Below are positions 1 through 8,181 of a DNA stretch of 40,926 nt, piece after piece. This DNA comes from JAOZTV01 sp965371805 (GTDB lineage: Bacteria; Acidobacteriota; Aminicenantia; UBA2199). The first letter of the stretch is position 1; each line of letters begins with the position of its first letter. Position numbers and translations under genes: made by a program. The DNA lies in assembly GCA_965371805.1 (NCBI GenBank), contig CBDUZW010000047.1, positions 1-40,926 on the forward strand. The letters run 5' to 3'. The notes under the pieces were generated by a model. That model was not told where the DNA came from. It saw nothing but the letters and a program-made list of their open reading frames with translations, and ran no database searches.

Positions 1-24
1 GGAAAAAATTGGGTATGCTAGATT

Positions 25-345
25 TCACATTCCACCAAGTTTGACAATAACTCCATAGCCCATAGTATTTGGTTCATATTCAAAACGGATTTTTTTAGCA
101 AAAACCTTAATATCATCTCCTTCTCTATTAATAACATGTTTATCAAATTTTACATCAAGATTTGCTTTATACATAAGTTCTGCGTATTTTTTATCAGGTA
201 CACCAAGAACATTCTCTTTCTTAATAACGTGTTGTGTTGATTTAAGAATTTTTTTTGCATAAACATCTTTATTTACTGCATAAAATGAAGAACAAGATAA
301 ATAAAAAAATAACATAAAACTAACTAATTTTTTACCTAAACCCAT
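25..345 (-). CDS. Small exported protein, possible lipoprotein, unknown function
   Basis: Encodes 106 residues and I recognise no family. The N-terminus has two lysines (K5, K6) followed by a hydrophobic stretch (about residues 8-17) ending in YLSCSS, which could be a lipobox with Cys18 as the lipidated residue; cleavage after FYA is an alternative. The mature part is basic and hydrophilic with no cysteines. The start is supported by a strong AGGAGG about 8 bases upstream on the minus strand (plus positions 355-362). It is transcribed away from the SUF operon. Function is unknown; export is inferred from the N-terminus only. Confidence 0.6.
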   Translation of the reverse strand: MGLGKKLVSFMLFFYLSCSSFYAVNKDVYAKKILKSTQHVIKKENVLGVPDKKYAELMYKANLDVKFDKHVINREGDDIKVFAKKIRFEYEPNTMGYGVIVKLGGM

Positions 346-770
346 AATTTGTTGTACCTCCTGTTTTTTTTTGGAAAAGTCTGTGGAAACGTTTGGAAAT
401 TTTGTTGAAAACTTTCATAAAATGTTTAAAACCTAAATAAGTTATGAACATAGTAAGATAGTAGCATATTAATAACACAAAACCTATATTTTTATTAATT
501 TTTCGATAATAATACACACTTATCCCTTATTAATCGTAATCGTATAGTTAACTACACGCTTACTTTTAAACCGTACCTTTCAAGTAGACCGGCTGATCCT
601 AGTAAGAATAGGACACAGAAAAAACATTTACGAAAAACTCTAATTTATCAGAAAAAGCACTAATCAAAATAGATTTCCCAAACGTTTATTTATGGCGGGC
701 CACAACTAATTATTAGAGCCATACCCTGCCCTGTTTTATTAAATATATGTTTTTAAATTATTCTTAAAAT
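346..770. other. Intergenic region with few recognisable signals
   Basis: This gap of about 425 bases separates the minus-strand exported protein from the SUF promoter. It holds the ribosome binding site of the minus gene, two copies of the palindrome AAACGTTT (387-394 and 680-687), a near-perfect 16-base palindrome at 542-557, and a short hairpin TCCTA/TAGGA near 597-613. I see no tRNA, no convincing gene and no clear terminator. A 61-codon frame on the minus strand (332-517) is not supported. Confidence 0.5.
542..557. promoter_or_regulatory. 16-base near-palindrome, possible operator
   Basis: GTATAGTTAACTACAC is self-complementary in seven of eight base pairs, with a perfect 10-base core TAGTTAACTA at 545-554. 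A dimeric regulator could bind it, but no obvious promoter lies against it and the regulator is unknown. Confidence 0.25.
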
Positions 771-771
771 A

Positions 772-796
772 ATAGTTGACAAATAGAAGCAACTAT
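772..796. promoter_or_regulatory. IscR type-1-like operator in the SUF promoter
   Basis: A 25-base site begins ATAGTTGAC and ends CAACTAT. Its outer arms (771-778 and 790-797) form a perfect 8-base inverted repeat. By hand it matches about 21 of 25 positions of the E. coli IscR type-1 consensus as I remember it. It covers the -35 box and half of the spacer, so binding should block RNA polymerase. The adjacent gene encodes an Rrf2 protein with three cysteines, so autorepression by the cluster-loaded form is the natural reading. Confidence 0.7.
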
Positions 797-804
797 TGTA
801 TATA
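776..804 (+). promoter_or_regulatory. SUF operon promoter, predicted leaderless
   Basis: TTGACA (776-781), a 17-base spacer, then TATATA (799-804). The Rrf2 ATG at 811 is 6 bases past the -10 box, where transcription would start, and no Shine-Dalgarno precedes it. Confidence 0.75.
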
Positions 805-810
805 TAGGTC

Positions 811-1224
811 ATGAATATTACATTAAAAACTGAATATGCATTAAGGGCCATTGAAGAGATTATGGAACAGGGTACCAATAAACCTGTGAGCCGGAAATTA
901 ATTGCTAAAAACAGAGAGATCTCTGAACATTTTTTGGAGAAAATATTTATCAGTCTTCAGAAGAAAAATATTCTTAAGAGTATAAAAGGGCCCGGCGGTG
1001 GTTTTATGTTAGCAAGAAAGATAGAGGATATAACCCTTTGGGATATATATTCAGCTGTGGATGATCCGACAAATAGAATAGACAGCTGTTATTATAAAAC
1101 AACAAAAGGCTGCAATATGAAACAAATTTGCAAAACAAAGAATATATGGTTTAAATTCGCAAAACTATTAAAAGAGAATATGACATCAATATCCCTGAAA
1201 GATTTATCAAAAGGAGATATATAA
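811..1224 (+). CDS. Rrf2-family iron-sulfur transcriptional regulator (IscR/SufR-like)
   Basis: A 137-residue winged-helix regulator. The start MNITLKTEYALRAI matches the family's usual N-terminus and fixes ATG 811, although no ribosome binding site precedes it. Residues about 25-70 form the DNA-binding domain, with the wing GPGGGFMLAR. Three cysteines at 93, 101 and 107 (C-x7-C-x5-C) sit where IscR binds a [2Fe-2S] cluster (C-x5-C-x5-C). The first gene of the SUF operon, its stop overlaps the sufB start (TAATG). With the type-1-like operator on its own promoter, the inference is that cluster-bound protein represses the operon and apo-protein releases it under iron limitation or oxidative stress. 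Family certain; exact IscR equivalence inferred. Confidence 0.9.
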   Translation: MNITLKTEYALRAIEEIMEQGTNKPVSRKLIAKNREISEHFLEKIFISLQKKNILKSIKGPGGGFMLARKIEDITLWDIYSAVDDPTNRIDSCYYKTTKGCNMKQICKTKNIWFKFAKLLKENMTSISLKDLSKGDI

Positions 1225-2672
1225 TGGATAACAAAAAGAATAAAGAATTAAAGCAGATTGCTGATGAAGATTATAAATTAGGTTTTAAAACCAATATAGA
1301 AATGGAAACAATCCCAAAGGGATTAAATGAAGATATTATCCGACTGATATCCTCAAAAAAAAATGAACCTGAATTTTTACTTGATTTTAGATTAAAGGCT
1401 TTCGCTCACTGGAAAACAATGACCTTCCCATTCTGGGCAAAACTGAATATTCCCCCAATTGATTTTCAGGACATCATATATTATGCTGCTCCAAAAAAGA
1501 AAAAGAAACTGAATAGTCTAGATGAAGTTGATAGCGAGATATTGGATACATTCAATAAACTGGGCATCCCGTTATTTGAGCAGAAACAATTGGCAAATGT
1601 AGCTATTGATGCTGTTTTTGACAGTGTTTCAGTTGCAACAACACATAGTAAAAAACTACTGGAAATGGGAATTATATTCTGCTCATTTTCAGAAGCTGTA
1701 CAAAATTATCCGGAACTTATAAAGAAATATTTAGGCTCTGTTGTGCCATATAAGGATAATTTTTTTGCAAGTTTAAACTCAGCCGTTTTCAGCGATGGAA
1801 CTTTTTGCTATATTCCCAAAGGTGTAACATGCCCTATGGACCTATCCAGTTATTTCAGGATCAACACATCAAATGTTGGACAATTTGAACGAACTCTGAT
1901 AATTGCAGAGGACGAGAGTTCTCTCTCCTATCTTGAAGGATGTTCAGCACCTATGAAGGATGAGAATCAACTCCATGCCGCTGTTGTTGAATTGATTGCA
2001 ATGGATAATGCAAAGATAAAATACTCTACTATTCAAAACTGGTATCCCGGCAATAAAGAGGGAAAAGGCGGAATATATAATTTTGTTACGAAGAGAGGGC
2101 TCTGTAAGGGTGTCAATTCAAGAATATCATGGACCCAGGTTGAGACCGGTTCAGCGATCACATGGAAATATCCATCATGCATATTAAAAGGAGATAATTC
2201 ATTTGGAGAGTTCTCCTCTGTTGCAATAACAAATCATCATCAACAGGCAGATACAGGGACAAAAATGATCCATCTTGGAAAAAACACTAAAAGCACCATC
2301 ATATCGAAGGGTATTTCTGCCGGTTTCAGTAATAATTCATATAGAGGACTCGTAAAAATTTCGAATAAAGCTAAAAATGCGCGAAACTTCTCTCAATGTG
2401 ATTCGCTATTATTGGGTCCAAACTGTGGAGCCCATACATTCCCCTATCTTGAAACTGATACAAATACAGCAAAGGTTGAACATGAAGCAACTACATCAAA
2501 AATTGGTGAGGATCAACTGTTTTATTTGAGACAGAGAGGTCTTTCAGAAGTGGATGCAATTAATATGATCGTTGGCGGTTTTTGTAAAGATGTGTTTGAG
2601 GACCTGCCAATGGAGTTTGCAGTCGAAGCACAAAAACTACTTGAAATAAAACTGGAAGGCAGCGTCGGGTAG
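1224..2672 (+). CDS. sufB: Fe-S cluster scaffold subunit SufB
   Basis: A cytosolic SufBC2D scaffold subunit of 482 residues, the usual length. The C-terminal half carries the SufB/SufD beta-helix core, and the signature region around residues 392-425 contains Cys392 (QCDSLLLGPNCGAHTFPYLE) followed by VEHEATTSKI, matching the conserved cysteine and His/Glu region used for cluster assembly. An AAAGGAGATATA ribosome binding site lies upstream and the start overlaps the rrf2 stop by one base, implying translational coupling. sufC follows after 26 bases with its own GGAG. SufB receives persulfide sulfur from SufS/SufU and assembles the nascent cluster with SufC and SufD. Identification is secure. 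Confidence 0.97.
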   Translation: MDNKKNKELKQIADEDYKLGFKTNIEMETIPKGLNEDIIRLISSKKNEPEFLLDFRLKAFAHWKTMTFPFWAKLNIPPIDFQDIIYYAAPKKKKKLNSLDEVDSEILDTFNKLGIPLFEQKQLANVAIDAVFDSVSVATTHSKKLLEMGIIFCSFSEAVQNYPELIKKYLGSVVPYKDNFFASLNSAVFSDGTFCYIPKGVTCPMDLSSYFRINTSNVGQFERTLIIAEDESSLSYLEGCSAPMKDENQLHAAVVELIAMDNAKIKYSTIQNWYPGNKEGKGGIYNFVTKRGLCKGVNSRISWTQVETGSAITWKYPSCILKGDNSFGEFSSVAITNHHQQADTGTKMIHLGKNTKSTIISKGISAGFSNNSYRGLVKISNKAKNARNFSQCDSLLLGPNCGAHTFPYLETDTNTAKVEHEATTSKIGEDQLFYLRQRGLSEVDAINMIVGGFCKDVFEDLPMEFAVEAQKLLEIKLEGSVG

Positions 2673-2698
2673 GAAGAAAAATTAAAAAGGAGCAAAGA

Positions 2699-3466
2699 AT
2701 GTTTGAAATAAAAAATTTACATGCAGAAATAGAAGGAAAAAAAATTCTGAAAGGGATAGACCTTTCAGTAAAAGCGGGTGAAGTCCATGCAATTATGGGT
2801 TTGAACGGTTCAGGCAAAAGCACACTTACTCAAGTTATTGCAGGCAATCCGGGATATAAGGTTACTGGAGGAGATATAATCTATAAAAACTCAAATCTAT
2901 TTGATCTGGAACCGGAGATAAGAGCAAGAGAAGGAATCTTTGTTGCCTTTCAATATCCAACTGAAATAGATGGTATCAATAACGGATATTTTTTGAGAAC
3001 ATCACTTAACGCAATTAGAAAACATCGGGGTTTGGAGGAACTAGACCCAATGGATTTTCAGATCGTCGTAAAAAAACATTTAAAGGACATCGGAATGGAT
3101 CCGTCAATGATCGAAAGATCAATAAATCAGGGTTTTTCAGGTGGAGAAAAAAAGAGAAATGAAATCCTGCAGATGTCATTATTAGAGCCCACTTTAACAA
3201 TATTGGATGAAACAGATTCCGGTCTTGATATTGACGCTTTAAAAGTGGTTGCAGAAGGGGTGAATAAGTACAGATCATCAGATAATGCAATAATTATAAT
3301 TACTCACTATCAAAGACTTCTAAATTATATAAAACCGGATTTTGTGCATGTCCTTTTAGATGGTCAGATAGCAAAATCAGGTGGATGGGATCTGGCTCTC
3401 AAATTGGAAAAAAATGGATATGACTGGCTCGCTAAGAACGGAAACAGTAAAACTGCAGAGGCTTAA
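2699..3466 (+). CDS. sufC: Fe-S assembly ATPase SufC
   Basis: A 255-residue ABC-type ATPase. Walker A is GLNGSGKST (residues 34-42), the Q-loop region is FVAFQYP (81-87), the ABC signature is SGGEKKR (147-153), Walker B is LTILDETDSGLD (166-177) and the switch histidine is in ITHYQ (201-205). The SufC-specific SGGEKKRNEILQM and DETDSGLDIDAL are diagnostic. ATP binding drives SufBC2D rearrangement for cluster building. AAGGAG lies 7 bases before ATG. sufD begins one base after the stop codon. Confidence 0.97.
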   Translation: MFEIKNLHAEIEGKKILKGIDLSVKAGEVHAIMGLNGSGKSTLTQVIAGNPGYKVTGGDIIYKNSNLFDLEPEIRAREGIFVAFQYPTEIDGINNGYFLRTSLNAIRKHRGLEELDPMDFQIVVKKHLKDIGMDPSMIERSINQGFSGGEKKRNEILQMSLLEPTLTILDETDSGLDIDALKVVAEGVNKYRSSDNAIIIITHYQRLLNYIKPDFVHVLLDGQIAKSGGWDLALKLEKNGYDWLAKNGNSKTAEA

Positions 3467-3467
3467 T

Positions 3468-4799
3468 ATGGCGAGTAACAATAACATATCCACTCTGGAA
3501 GACATTCTTGCTCCAGAGAGGGAACAGGAACTTATAAAATCGGAAGCAAAGTGGACAGCTGATATAAAAAAAAGCAGTTCTCAATTTCTAAAAAAAACTG
3601 GATTTCCTACACTGAAGAGTGAAGACTGGAAATACACTGATATTTCTCAAATCTACAAATATAATTTGATCCCGGACAAACCTGAGACATTCTTAAGTAT
3701 TGAAGAAATATCCAATTTGCTACCAAAGAGGATTCTATCAATTAATCTTGTATTTATAAATGGATTTTTTATGCCTGATCTATCAAAACTTGAAGATCTG
3801 CCAACAGGGATTTCAGTTAAGAATATATCTCAATCAATTAAAGAGAAAGATCCATTATTAGAAAAGTATATAACAAGCTCTACTCTTTTTTTAGAAAATA
3901 GCTTTGTTCATTTAAACAATCTATTTCTTGAAAATGGTCTGTTTATTCATATCGATGAGAATATAGCATTAGAATCCCCAATACATATAATTTATCTGAA
4001 TACAGAAGAGAAAGATTTTTCAACACAAAACCCCAGGAATCTTATAATTGCAGAAAATGGAGCAAAAGTTTCAATCCTTGAAGAATTCCATGGTAGAAAC
4101 TCTAAACCTAATTTTATCAATCATGTAACTGAAATACTTGCAGATAAAAACGCAGAGGTTTCCCATTATTTACTGCAGAATGAAAGTAATGAAACATTTC
4201 AGGTTTCAACACTATCTGTTATCCAGGAAGAGTCAAGTAAATTTTCTTCACAGGTGATCTCATTGGGAGGTAAACTGACCCGTAATAATATTCACTCTAA
4301 ACTGATTGGAGAAAATGCATCCTGTTTGATAAATGGTGTATATATCATAAATAAGAAACAGCATTTAGACAATTTCACTTCAATTGATCATATAAGTCCA
4401 AATTGTACAAGTTCCCAGCTATATCATGGAATATTATCAGATAGCAGCAGGGGGGTATTTACAGGAAGAATAAATGTACACAAAAATGCCCATAGTACTA
4501 TTTCAAATCAAACAAATAGATCTTTAATGTTATCAGAGGAATCTCATGTAGATGCAAAACCTCAATTGGAGATATTTAATGAAGATGTAAAATGTTCTCA
4601 TGCTGCAACAATCGGACAACTCGATGAAGAGAGCATGTACTATTTAAGATCTAGAGGAATAGCTCATAAAGACGCAAGACAGATGCTTACTTTAGCTTTT
4701 GCTCATAAAATCACACAAAAATTCGAGAATAAAAGTATAAGAAAAAAAATTGAAGAATTAATAGTAAAAAAAATGGATGATTTACAAGAGGCTGGATAA
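3468..4799 (+). CDS. sufD: Fe-S scaffold subunit SufD
   Basis: A 443-residue SufD, partner of SufB in the SufBC2D complex. An in-frame start 87 bases upstream lies inside sufC and would add 29 residues unlike SufD; ATG 3468, one base after the sufC stop, gives MASNNNISTLED and the normal length. N-terminal SufD features include TLKSEDWKYTDIS; the C-terminal core has HVDAKPQLEIFNEDVKCSHA, EESMYYLRSRGI and DARQMLTLAF, the hallmark SufD region, with the conserved His in CSHAATIG. The stop overlaps the sufS start (TAATG). SufD is needed with SufB and SufC for iron entry into the scaffold. Confidence 0.95.
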   Translation: MASNNNISTLEDILAPEREQELIKSEAKWTADIKKSSSQFLKKTGFPTLKSEDWKYTDISQIYKYNLIPDKPETFLSIEEISNLLPKRILSINLVFINGFFMPDLSKLEDLPTGISVKNISQSIKEKDPLLEKYITSSTLFLENSFVHLNNLFLENGLFIHIDENIALESPIHIIYLNTEEKDFSTQNPRNLIIAENGAKVSILEEFHGRNSKPNFINHVTEILADKNAEVSHYLLQNESNETFQVSTLSVIQEESSKFSSQVISLGGKLTRNNIHSKLIGENASCLINGVYIINKKQHLDNFTSIDHISPNCTSSQLYHGILSDSSRGVFTGRINVHKNAHSTISNQTNRSLMLSEESHVDAKPQLEIFNEDVKCSHAATIGQLDEESMYYLRSRGIAHKDARQMLTLAFAHKITQKFENKSIRKKIEELIVKKMDDLQEAG

Positions 4800-6013
4800 T
4801 GATAAACCAGAGTAATCTTAGAGACAATTTTCCAATATTAAAGCAAAATATTAACGGTCACCCACTTGCCTATCTTGATAATGCTGCAAGTACACAAAAA
4901 CCACAGGTAGTTATCGACCGTATTTTTGATTATTATAGAAAAGAGCATTCAAATATCCATAGAGGAGTTCATACTTTGAGTGCCATTGCAACAGATGCAT
5001 ATGAAGGTTCTAGAGATACAGTAGCAAAATTTATTAATGCGTCAAGTTCAAGAGAGATAATATTTGTAAGAGGAACAACAGAGGCCATCAATCTAGTTGC
5101 AAACAGTTTTGGAGAAAAAAACATTGGCAAGGGTGATGAAATAATAATTTCTGCTATGGAACACCACTCAAATATTGTCCCCTGGCAGATGCTTGCAGAA
5201 AAAACGGGAGCCATTTTAAAGATAATTCCCATGGATAAAAATGGTGTTCTCATGATGGACAGGTTTGAACAGTTAATAGGAGAAAAAACCAAGTTGGTCT
5301 CCATAGTTCATGTTTCAAATGCAATAGGGACAGTAAATCCAGTCAAATATATAATTGAGATATCCCATAAAAATGATATACCTGTACTTCTGGATTGTGC
5401 TCAGTCAATATCCCATATCCCAATTGATGTACAGGAACTGGACTGTGATTTTCTGGCCTTTTCGGGTCATAAAATTTATGGACCGACAGGTATTGGAGTC
5501 CTGTATGGAAAACAGGAACTATTGAATAGCATTCCACCTTATCAGGGAGGTGGAGATATGATCAAGTCTGTTACATTTGAGAAAACCACCTATAATGATC
5601 TTCCATATAAATTTGAAGCGGGAACACCTAATATAGCAGGGTCTATTGGACTTGGAGCAGCCCTGGAATATTTGTCTGAAATTGGTATGAATAATATTAT
5701 GGAATATGAAAATAATCTTTTAGACTATATGAAAAAGAAGCTGCTGGAAATAAAAGAGATCAGGCTCATTGGAGATAGTTTGAATCGATCATCACTTATA
5801 TCTTTTTTATTAGGTGATGTCCATCCTCACGATATTGGAACTATTTTAGATCAGTATGGTGTTGCTATCCGTACAGGGCATCATTGCGCACAGCCTGTAA
5901 TGGATTTCTTTAATGTCCCTGCTACCGCAAGAGCATCTATCTCTTTTTATAATAATGAATCGGACATAGACCAATTAATTAATGCACTAAAAAAAGCGTT
6001 GGAGGTATTTTAA
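4799..6013 (+). CDS. sufS: Cysteine desulfurase SufS
   Basis: A 404-residue group II PLP-dependent desulfurase that removes sulfur from cysteine as an enzyme persulfide. The PLP lysine is Lys225 in FSGHKIYGPTG; the aspartate pairing with the cofactor is in LLDCAQS (about 199); the catalytic Cys363 is in RTGHHCAQPVM, a short loop typical of SufS rather than IscS. It starts inside the sufD stop (TAATG) and is followed after one base by sufU. No sufE gene is present, so SufU is the expected sulfur acceptor. Confidence 0.97.
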   Translation: MINQSNLRDNFPILKQNINGHPLAYLDNAASTQKPQVVIDRIFDYYRKEHSNIHRGVHTLSAIATDAYEGSRDTVAKFINASSSREIIFVRGTTEAINLVANSFGEKNIGKGDEIIISAMEHHSNIVPWQMLAEKTGAILKIIPMDKNGVLMMDRFEQLIGEKTKLVSIVHVSNAIGTVNPVKYIIEISHKNDIPVLLDCAQSISHIPIDVQELDCDFLAFSGHKIYGPTGIGVLYGKQELLNSIPPYQGGGDMIKSVTFEKTTYNDLPYKFEAGTPNIAGSIGLGAALEYLSEIGMNNIMEYENNLLDYMKKKLLEIKEIRLIGDSLNRSSLISFLLGDVHPHDIGTILDQYGVAIRTGHHCAQPVMDFFNVPATARASISFYNNESDIDQLINALKKALEVF

Positions 6014-6014
6014 G

Positions 6015-6455
6015 ATGTCAGACTTAAAACAGCTGTATAAGGAAGTAATATTGGATCATAACAGGTCTCCCAGAAATTTCAAAGAGTTGAAAAAGTTTAC
6101 TCATAAAGCAGATGGATATAACCCTTTATGTGGAGATAAGTACACAATATATATGGATATAAAGGACAAGACCATTCTTGATGTAGGTTTTGCCGGCTCC
6201 GGATGCGCTATTTCAAAATCATCAGCTTCAATGATGACATCAATGCTCAAAGGTTCAACAGTAGATGAGGTAGAAACTTATTTTGAAGATTTCCATAATA
6301 TGCTGACCTCTGACAAAGATGACGCTGAGCTTTCAGACAAAATCTGCAAATTAAAAGTATTAGAGGGTGTAAAAGAATTTCCAGCCAGAATTAAATGTGC
6401 AACATTGATCTGGCATACAATGAAGTCAGCAATAGAAAAAAACGAAAAGGATTAA
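6015..6455 (+). CDS. sufU: Sulfur-transfer protein SufU
   Basis: A 146-residue IscU-fold protein. Ligand residues are Cys39 (NPLCGD), Asp41, Cys64 (GSGCAIS) and Cys128 (RIKCATL). The long insert between the second and third cysteines separates SufU from IscU. In Firmicutes SufU is a zinc-bound acceptor of persulfide sulfur from SufS; I infer the same role. TTGGAGG lies upstream within the end of sufS. It is the last certain gene of the SUF operon, which lacks sufA and sufE inside this window. Confidence 0.93.
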   Translation: MSDLKQLYKEVILDHNRSPRNFKELKKFTHKADGYNPLCGDKYTIYMDIKDKTILDVGFAGSGCAISKSSASMMTSMLKGSTVDEVETYFEDFHNMLTSDKDDAELSDKICKLKVLEGVKEFPARIKCATLIWHTMKSAIEKNEKD

Positions 6456-6473
6456 ACTCTGTTATAATAACTT

Positions 6474-6656
6474 ATGACATTTAAATTTCTTATAATTATC
6501 GGTGGGATTTTTCTAATCTATTTTCTATTAACAAGTCCAGCTGAAATCAGAAAGCAAAAGATAAAAATTTTTAAAAAACATTTGAATTTTTATTTCTACG
6601 CCTTTATAGTTCTCTATCTTTTAGCCCTTGCCCTGGCACTCTTTAAAGGCTTCTAA
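6474..6656 (+). CDS. Tiny two-helix membrane protein, unknown function
   Basis: Sixty residues with two hydrophobic segments (about 4-20 and 40-57) around a basic stretch rich in lysine (RKQKIKIFKKH), expected to face the cytoplasm. It starts 18 bases after sufU on the same strand. There is no Shine-Dalgarno, but TATAAT lies at 6463-6468, ending 5 bases before ATG, without a good -35. It may be a leaderless small gene or read-through from the SUF operon. I recognise no family. Confidence 0.5.
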   Translation: MTFKFLIIIGGIFLIYFLLTSPAEIRKQKIKIFKKHLNFYFYAFIVLYLLALALALFKGF

Positions 6657-6689
6657 TATTATAATATTCAGGTTTTCGCATAATACTTC

Positions 6690-6809
6690 CGTAAGGGTCA
6701 TTGCCTGAAGGAGCCTCAGGTAGGCTGAAGTAAAGTTTCAATGACCCGGACGGGCGAGGGAAGACAACGAGCCTAGAGGATATAGCTATGGGTAATTGAT
6801 ATTGAGGCT
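6690..6809 (+). ncRNA. Candidate structured RNA, class unknown
   Basis: This stretch is much richer in G+C than its surroundings (about 55% over 6690-6780 by hand count). GGGTCATTG (6695-6703) pairs perfectly with CAATGACCC (6739-6747). Within that loop CCTGA (6704-6708) can pair with TCAGG (6716-6720), or AGCCT (6712-6716) with AGGCT (6722-6726); the two are mutually exclusive. A distal pair AGCCT (6770-6774)/AGGCT (6805-6809) closes a further domain. No U-run follows, so a simple terminator is unlikely. Strand is uncertain because paired arms read on both. I do not recognise the class. Confidence 0.35.
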
Positions 6810-7998
6810 ACTTTGTTAAAGAGGCTGTTTTTAGGATGAAGCCCTCTTTTTGCTTCTTGTAAATACTATCAAGGAGCATTTCCTGAGCCGTGAGAATAGA
6901 TGATGTACCGAACTTTGACTTTATTTTAAAAACTCCGTTGCTTATATACTCATCCTTAAGGGATACAAAGGGGAGCAACCCCCTTCTCTTTGTAAGATCT
7001 TCAACCTTTACGCCTACAAGCCTTAGCGGTTTTTTCTTTTTTTTCACCAATTGTTCAGAAAGAGATGACACCATTTTCCACATATTCTGATATGCATAGG
7101 TAGGAAAGGAAAGCGAAGACTGCTTGGAAAATGTTGAAAAATCATTAAACCTTACCTTCACAGTTATTTTCCCTGCATATACTTTTTGATTGGTAAGTGC
7201 AATCGATAATCTGCCTGTAAGGTAGGCAAGGTGTGATCTAATTAATTTTATATTCAGGATATCGTGAGGAAAAGTGGTCTCCCTGCTCATACTTTTCGGG
7301 CTTGAATCCCTGAGTCCGGGATACTGCTTTGAAGCAAAATTGAGAGGATAACCGATGATTTTTTTCCACATAGAATAATATCTCTTCTCCAACTCATTTA
7401 CCCGGTATATTCCCATTCCATTTAAAATAAGCAACCTGTGTTGACCGATCCCGGGAATTTTTTCAAGAGAGAGATTTGACACAAATTCTTTTTCGTTGTA
7501 AACATAGAAGATACCCCCCGGTTTTGCAAAAGATGTTGCAAGCTTAGCGCCCAGTCTTGAGCAGCCCACTCCTATAGAAACCCTTATACCTATCCTCGCC
7601 TCAACTCTCTCTTTTATTATTTTTGCAGCCTCATACACAGAAGAATAGAGATAACCCATACCTTTTAAACCAATATATCCCTCATCAATTGACGTAATTT
7701 CAATATCCGGAGAGAATTCCCGCAAACAATCAAAGAACTGCTTGGATATCCTGTCATATAAGTGAAAACTGCCCCTTAAAAAGATCCCTTTCGGACATCT
7801 TGCTTTTGCCTCTGACAGTGACATACCGGAATGAACGCCATAGGCCCGTGCCTCATAGGATGCGGTACTTACGACACCTCTTACGCCGGGATCACCACCA
7901 ATGATCAGCGGTTTACCTTTAAGAGAGGGATTGACCAATACCTCAGCGGAGGCAAAAAAAGCATCTATATCTATATGTAATATATCAGGCGTTTTCAT
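6808..7998 (-). CDS. dinB: Y-family DNA polymerase IV (DinB)
   Basis: A 396-residue translesion polymerase. Catalytic metal ligands are visible as Asp10 (HIDIDAFF) and Asp105/Glu106 (SIDEGYIG); the second Phe of AFF is the expected steric gate. The finger motif VVSTASYEARAYGV, the helix-hairpin-helix (LEKIPGIGQH, about 177) and a little-finger domain follow. I see no clear C-terminal clamp-binding QLxLF motif. ATG 7998 is the only sensible start; GGAGG is 13 bases upstream, longer than normal. The promoter is perfect sigma-70 and carries the same direct-repeat operator as the dnaE-like gene at 15149, implying SOS-type control. It copies past damaged bases at low fidelity. Confidence 0.95.
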   Translation of the reverse strand: MKTPDILHIDIDAFFASAEVLVNPSLKGKPLIIGGDPGVRGVVSTASYEARAYGVHSGMSLSEAKARCPKGIFLRGSFHLYDRISKQFFDCLREFSPDIEITSIDEGYIGLKGMGYLYSSVYEAAKIIKERVEARIGIRVSIGVGCSRLGAKLATSFAKPGGIFYVYNEKEFVSNLSLEKIPGIGQHRLLILNGMGIYRVNELEKRYYSMWKKIIGYPLNFASKQYPGLRDSSPKSMSRETTFPHDILNIKLIRSHLAYLTGRLSIALTNQKVYAGKITVKVRFNDFSTFSKQSSLSFPTYAYQNMWKMVSSLSEQLVKKKKKPLRLVGVKVEDLTKRRGLLPFVSLKDEYISNGVFKIKSKFGTSSILTAQEMLLDSIYKKQKEGFILKTASLTK

Positions 7999-8027
7999 CT
8001 CGAAATATAAGCCCTCCTGTCATCCAT
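7995..8027 (-). CDS. Possible leader peptide (10 codons) ahead of dinB
   Basis: In the dinB leader an ATG opens a 10-codon frame (MDDRRAYISR) whose TGA overlaps the dinB ATG as ATGA. It contains the GGAGG that would otherwise serve dinB at a long 13-base spacing. Coupling through termination and reinitiation would explain the spacing. A G9 tract lies upstream of it. It may be chance. Confidence 0.3.
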   Translation of the reverse strand: MDDRRAYISR

Positions 8028-8047
8028 TATTTATGTCACCCCCCCCC

Positions 8048-8064
8048 GTTCGCTTCTTGTTCGC
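8048..8064 (-). promoter_or_regulatory. LexA-like direct-repeat operator of dinB
   Basis: On the minus strand the site reads GCGAAC-AAGAA-GCGAAC, two hexamers one helical turn apart, equal to GAAC-N7-GAAC. It starts 4 bases past the -10 box, over the transcription start. The same site occurs at the dnaE-like gene (15152-15168) and nowhere else I could find in the window. GAAC-N7-GAAC is the known alphaproteobacterial LexA box form. Confidence 0.75.
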
Positions 8065-8068
8065 ATTT

Positions 8069-8097
8069 ATTATAGTGTGGTATCTCATATTTGTCAA
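8069..8097 (-). promoter_or_regulatory. Consensus sigma-70 promoter of dinB
   Basis: On the minus strand: TTGACA (8092-8097), a 17-base spacer, TATAAT (8069-8074). Both hexamers match consensus perfectly, as expected for a gene held off by a repressor. Confidence 0.85.
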
Positions 8098-8181
8098 TAA
8101 AATTAAAAAAAATGACAATTGTAATCTATCTTTTTTTGTTTGCTAAATTATAATATAATAAATTGAAGTAAAGGAGAAAGG

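Noticed and set aside
332..517. Minus-strand 61-codon frame overlapping the start of the exported protein gene
   Set aside because: It overlaps a gene with a strong ribosome binding site, has none itself and resembles no protein.
3381..3467. Upstream in-frame extension of sufD
   Set aside because: It lies within sufC and adds residues unlike SufD; the ATG one base after the sufC stop fits the family length.
6748..6770. Similarity of GGACGGGCGAG to a 16S rRNA segment
   Set aside because: Only about ten bases agree and the flanks do not; treated as coincidence.
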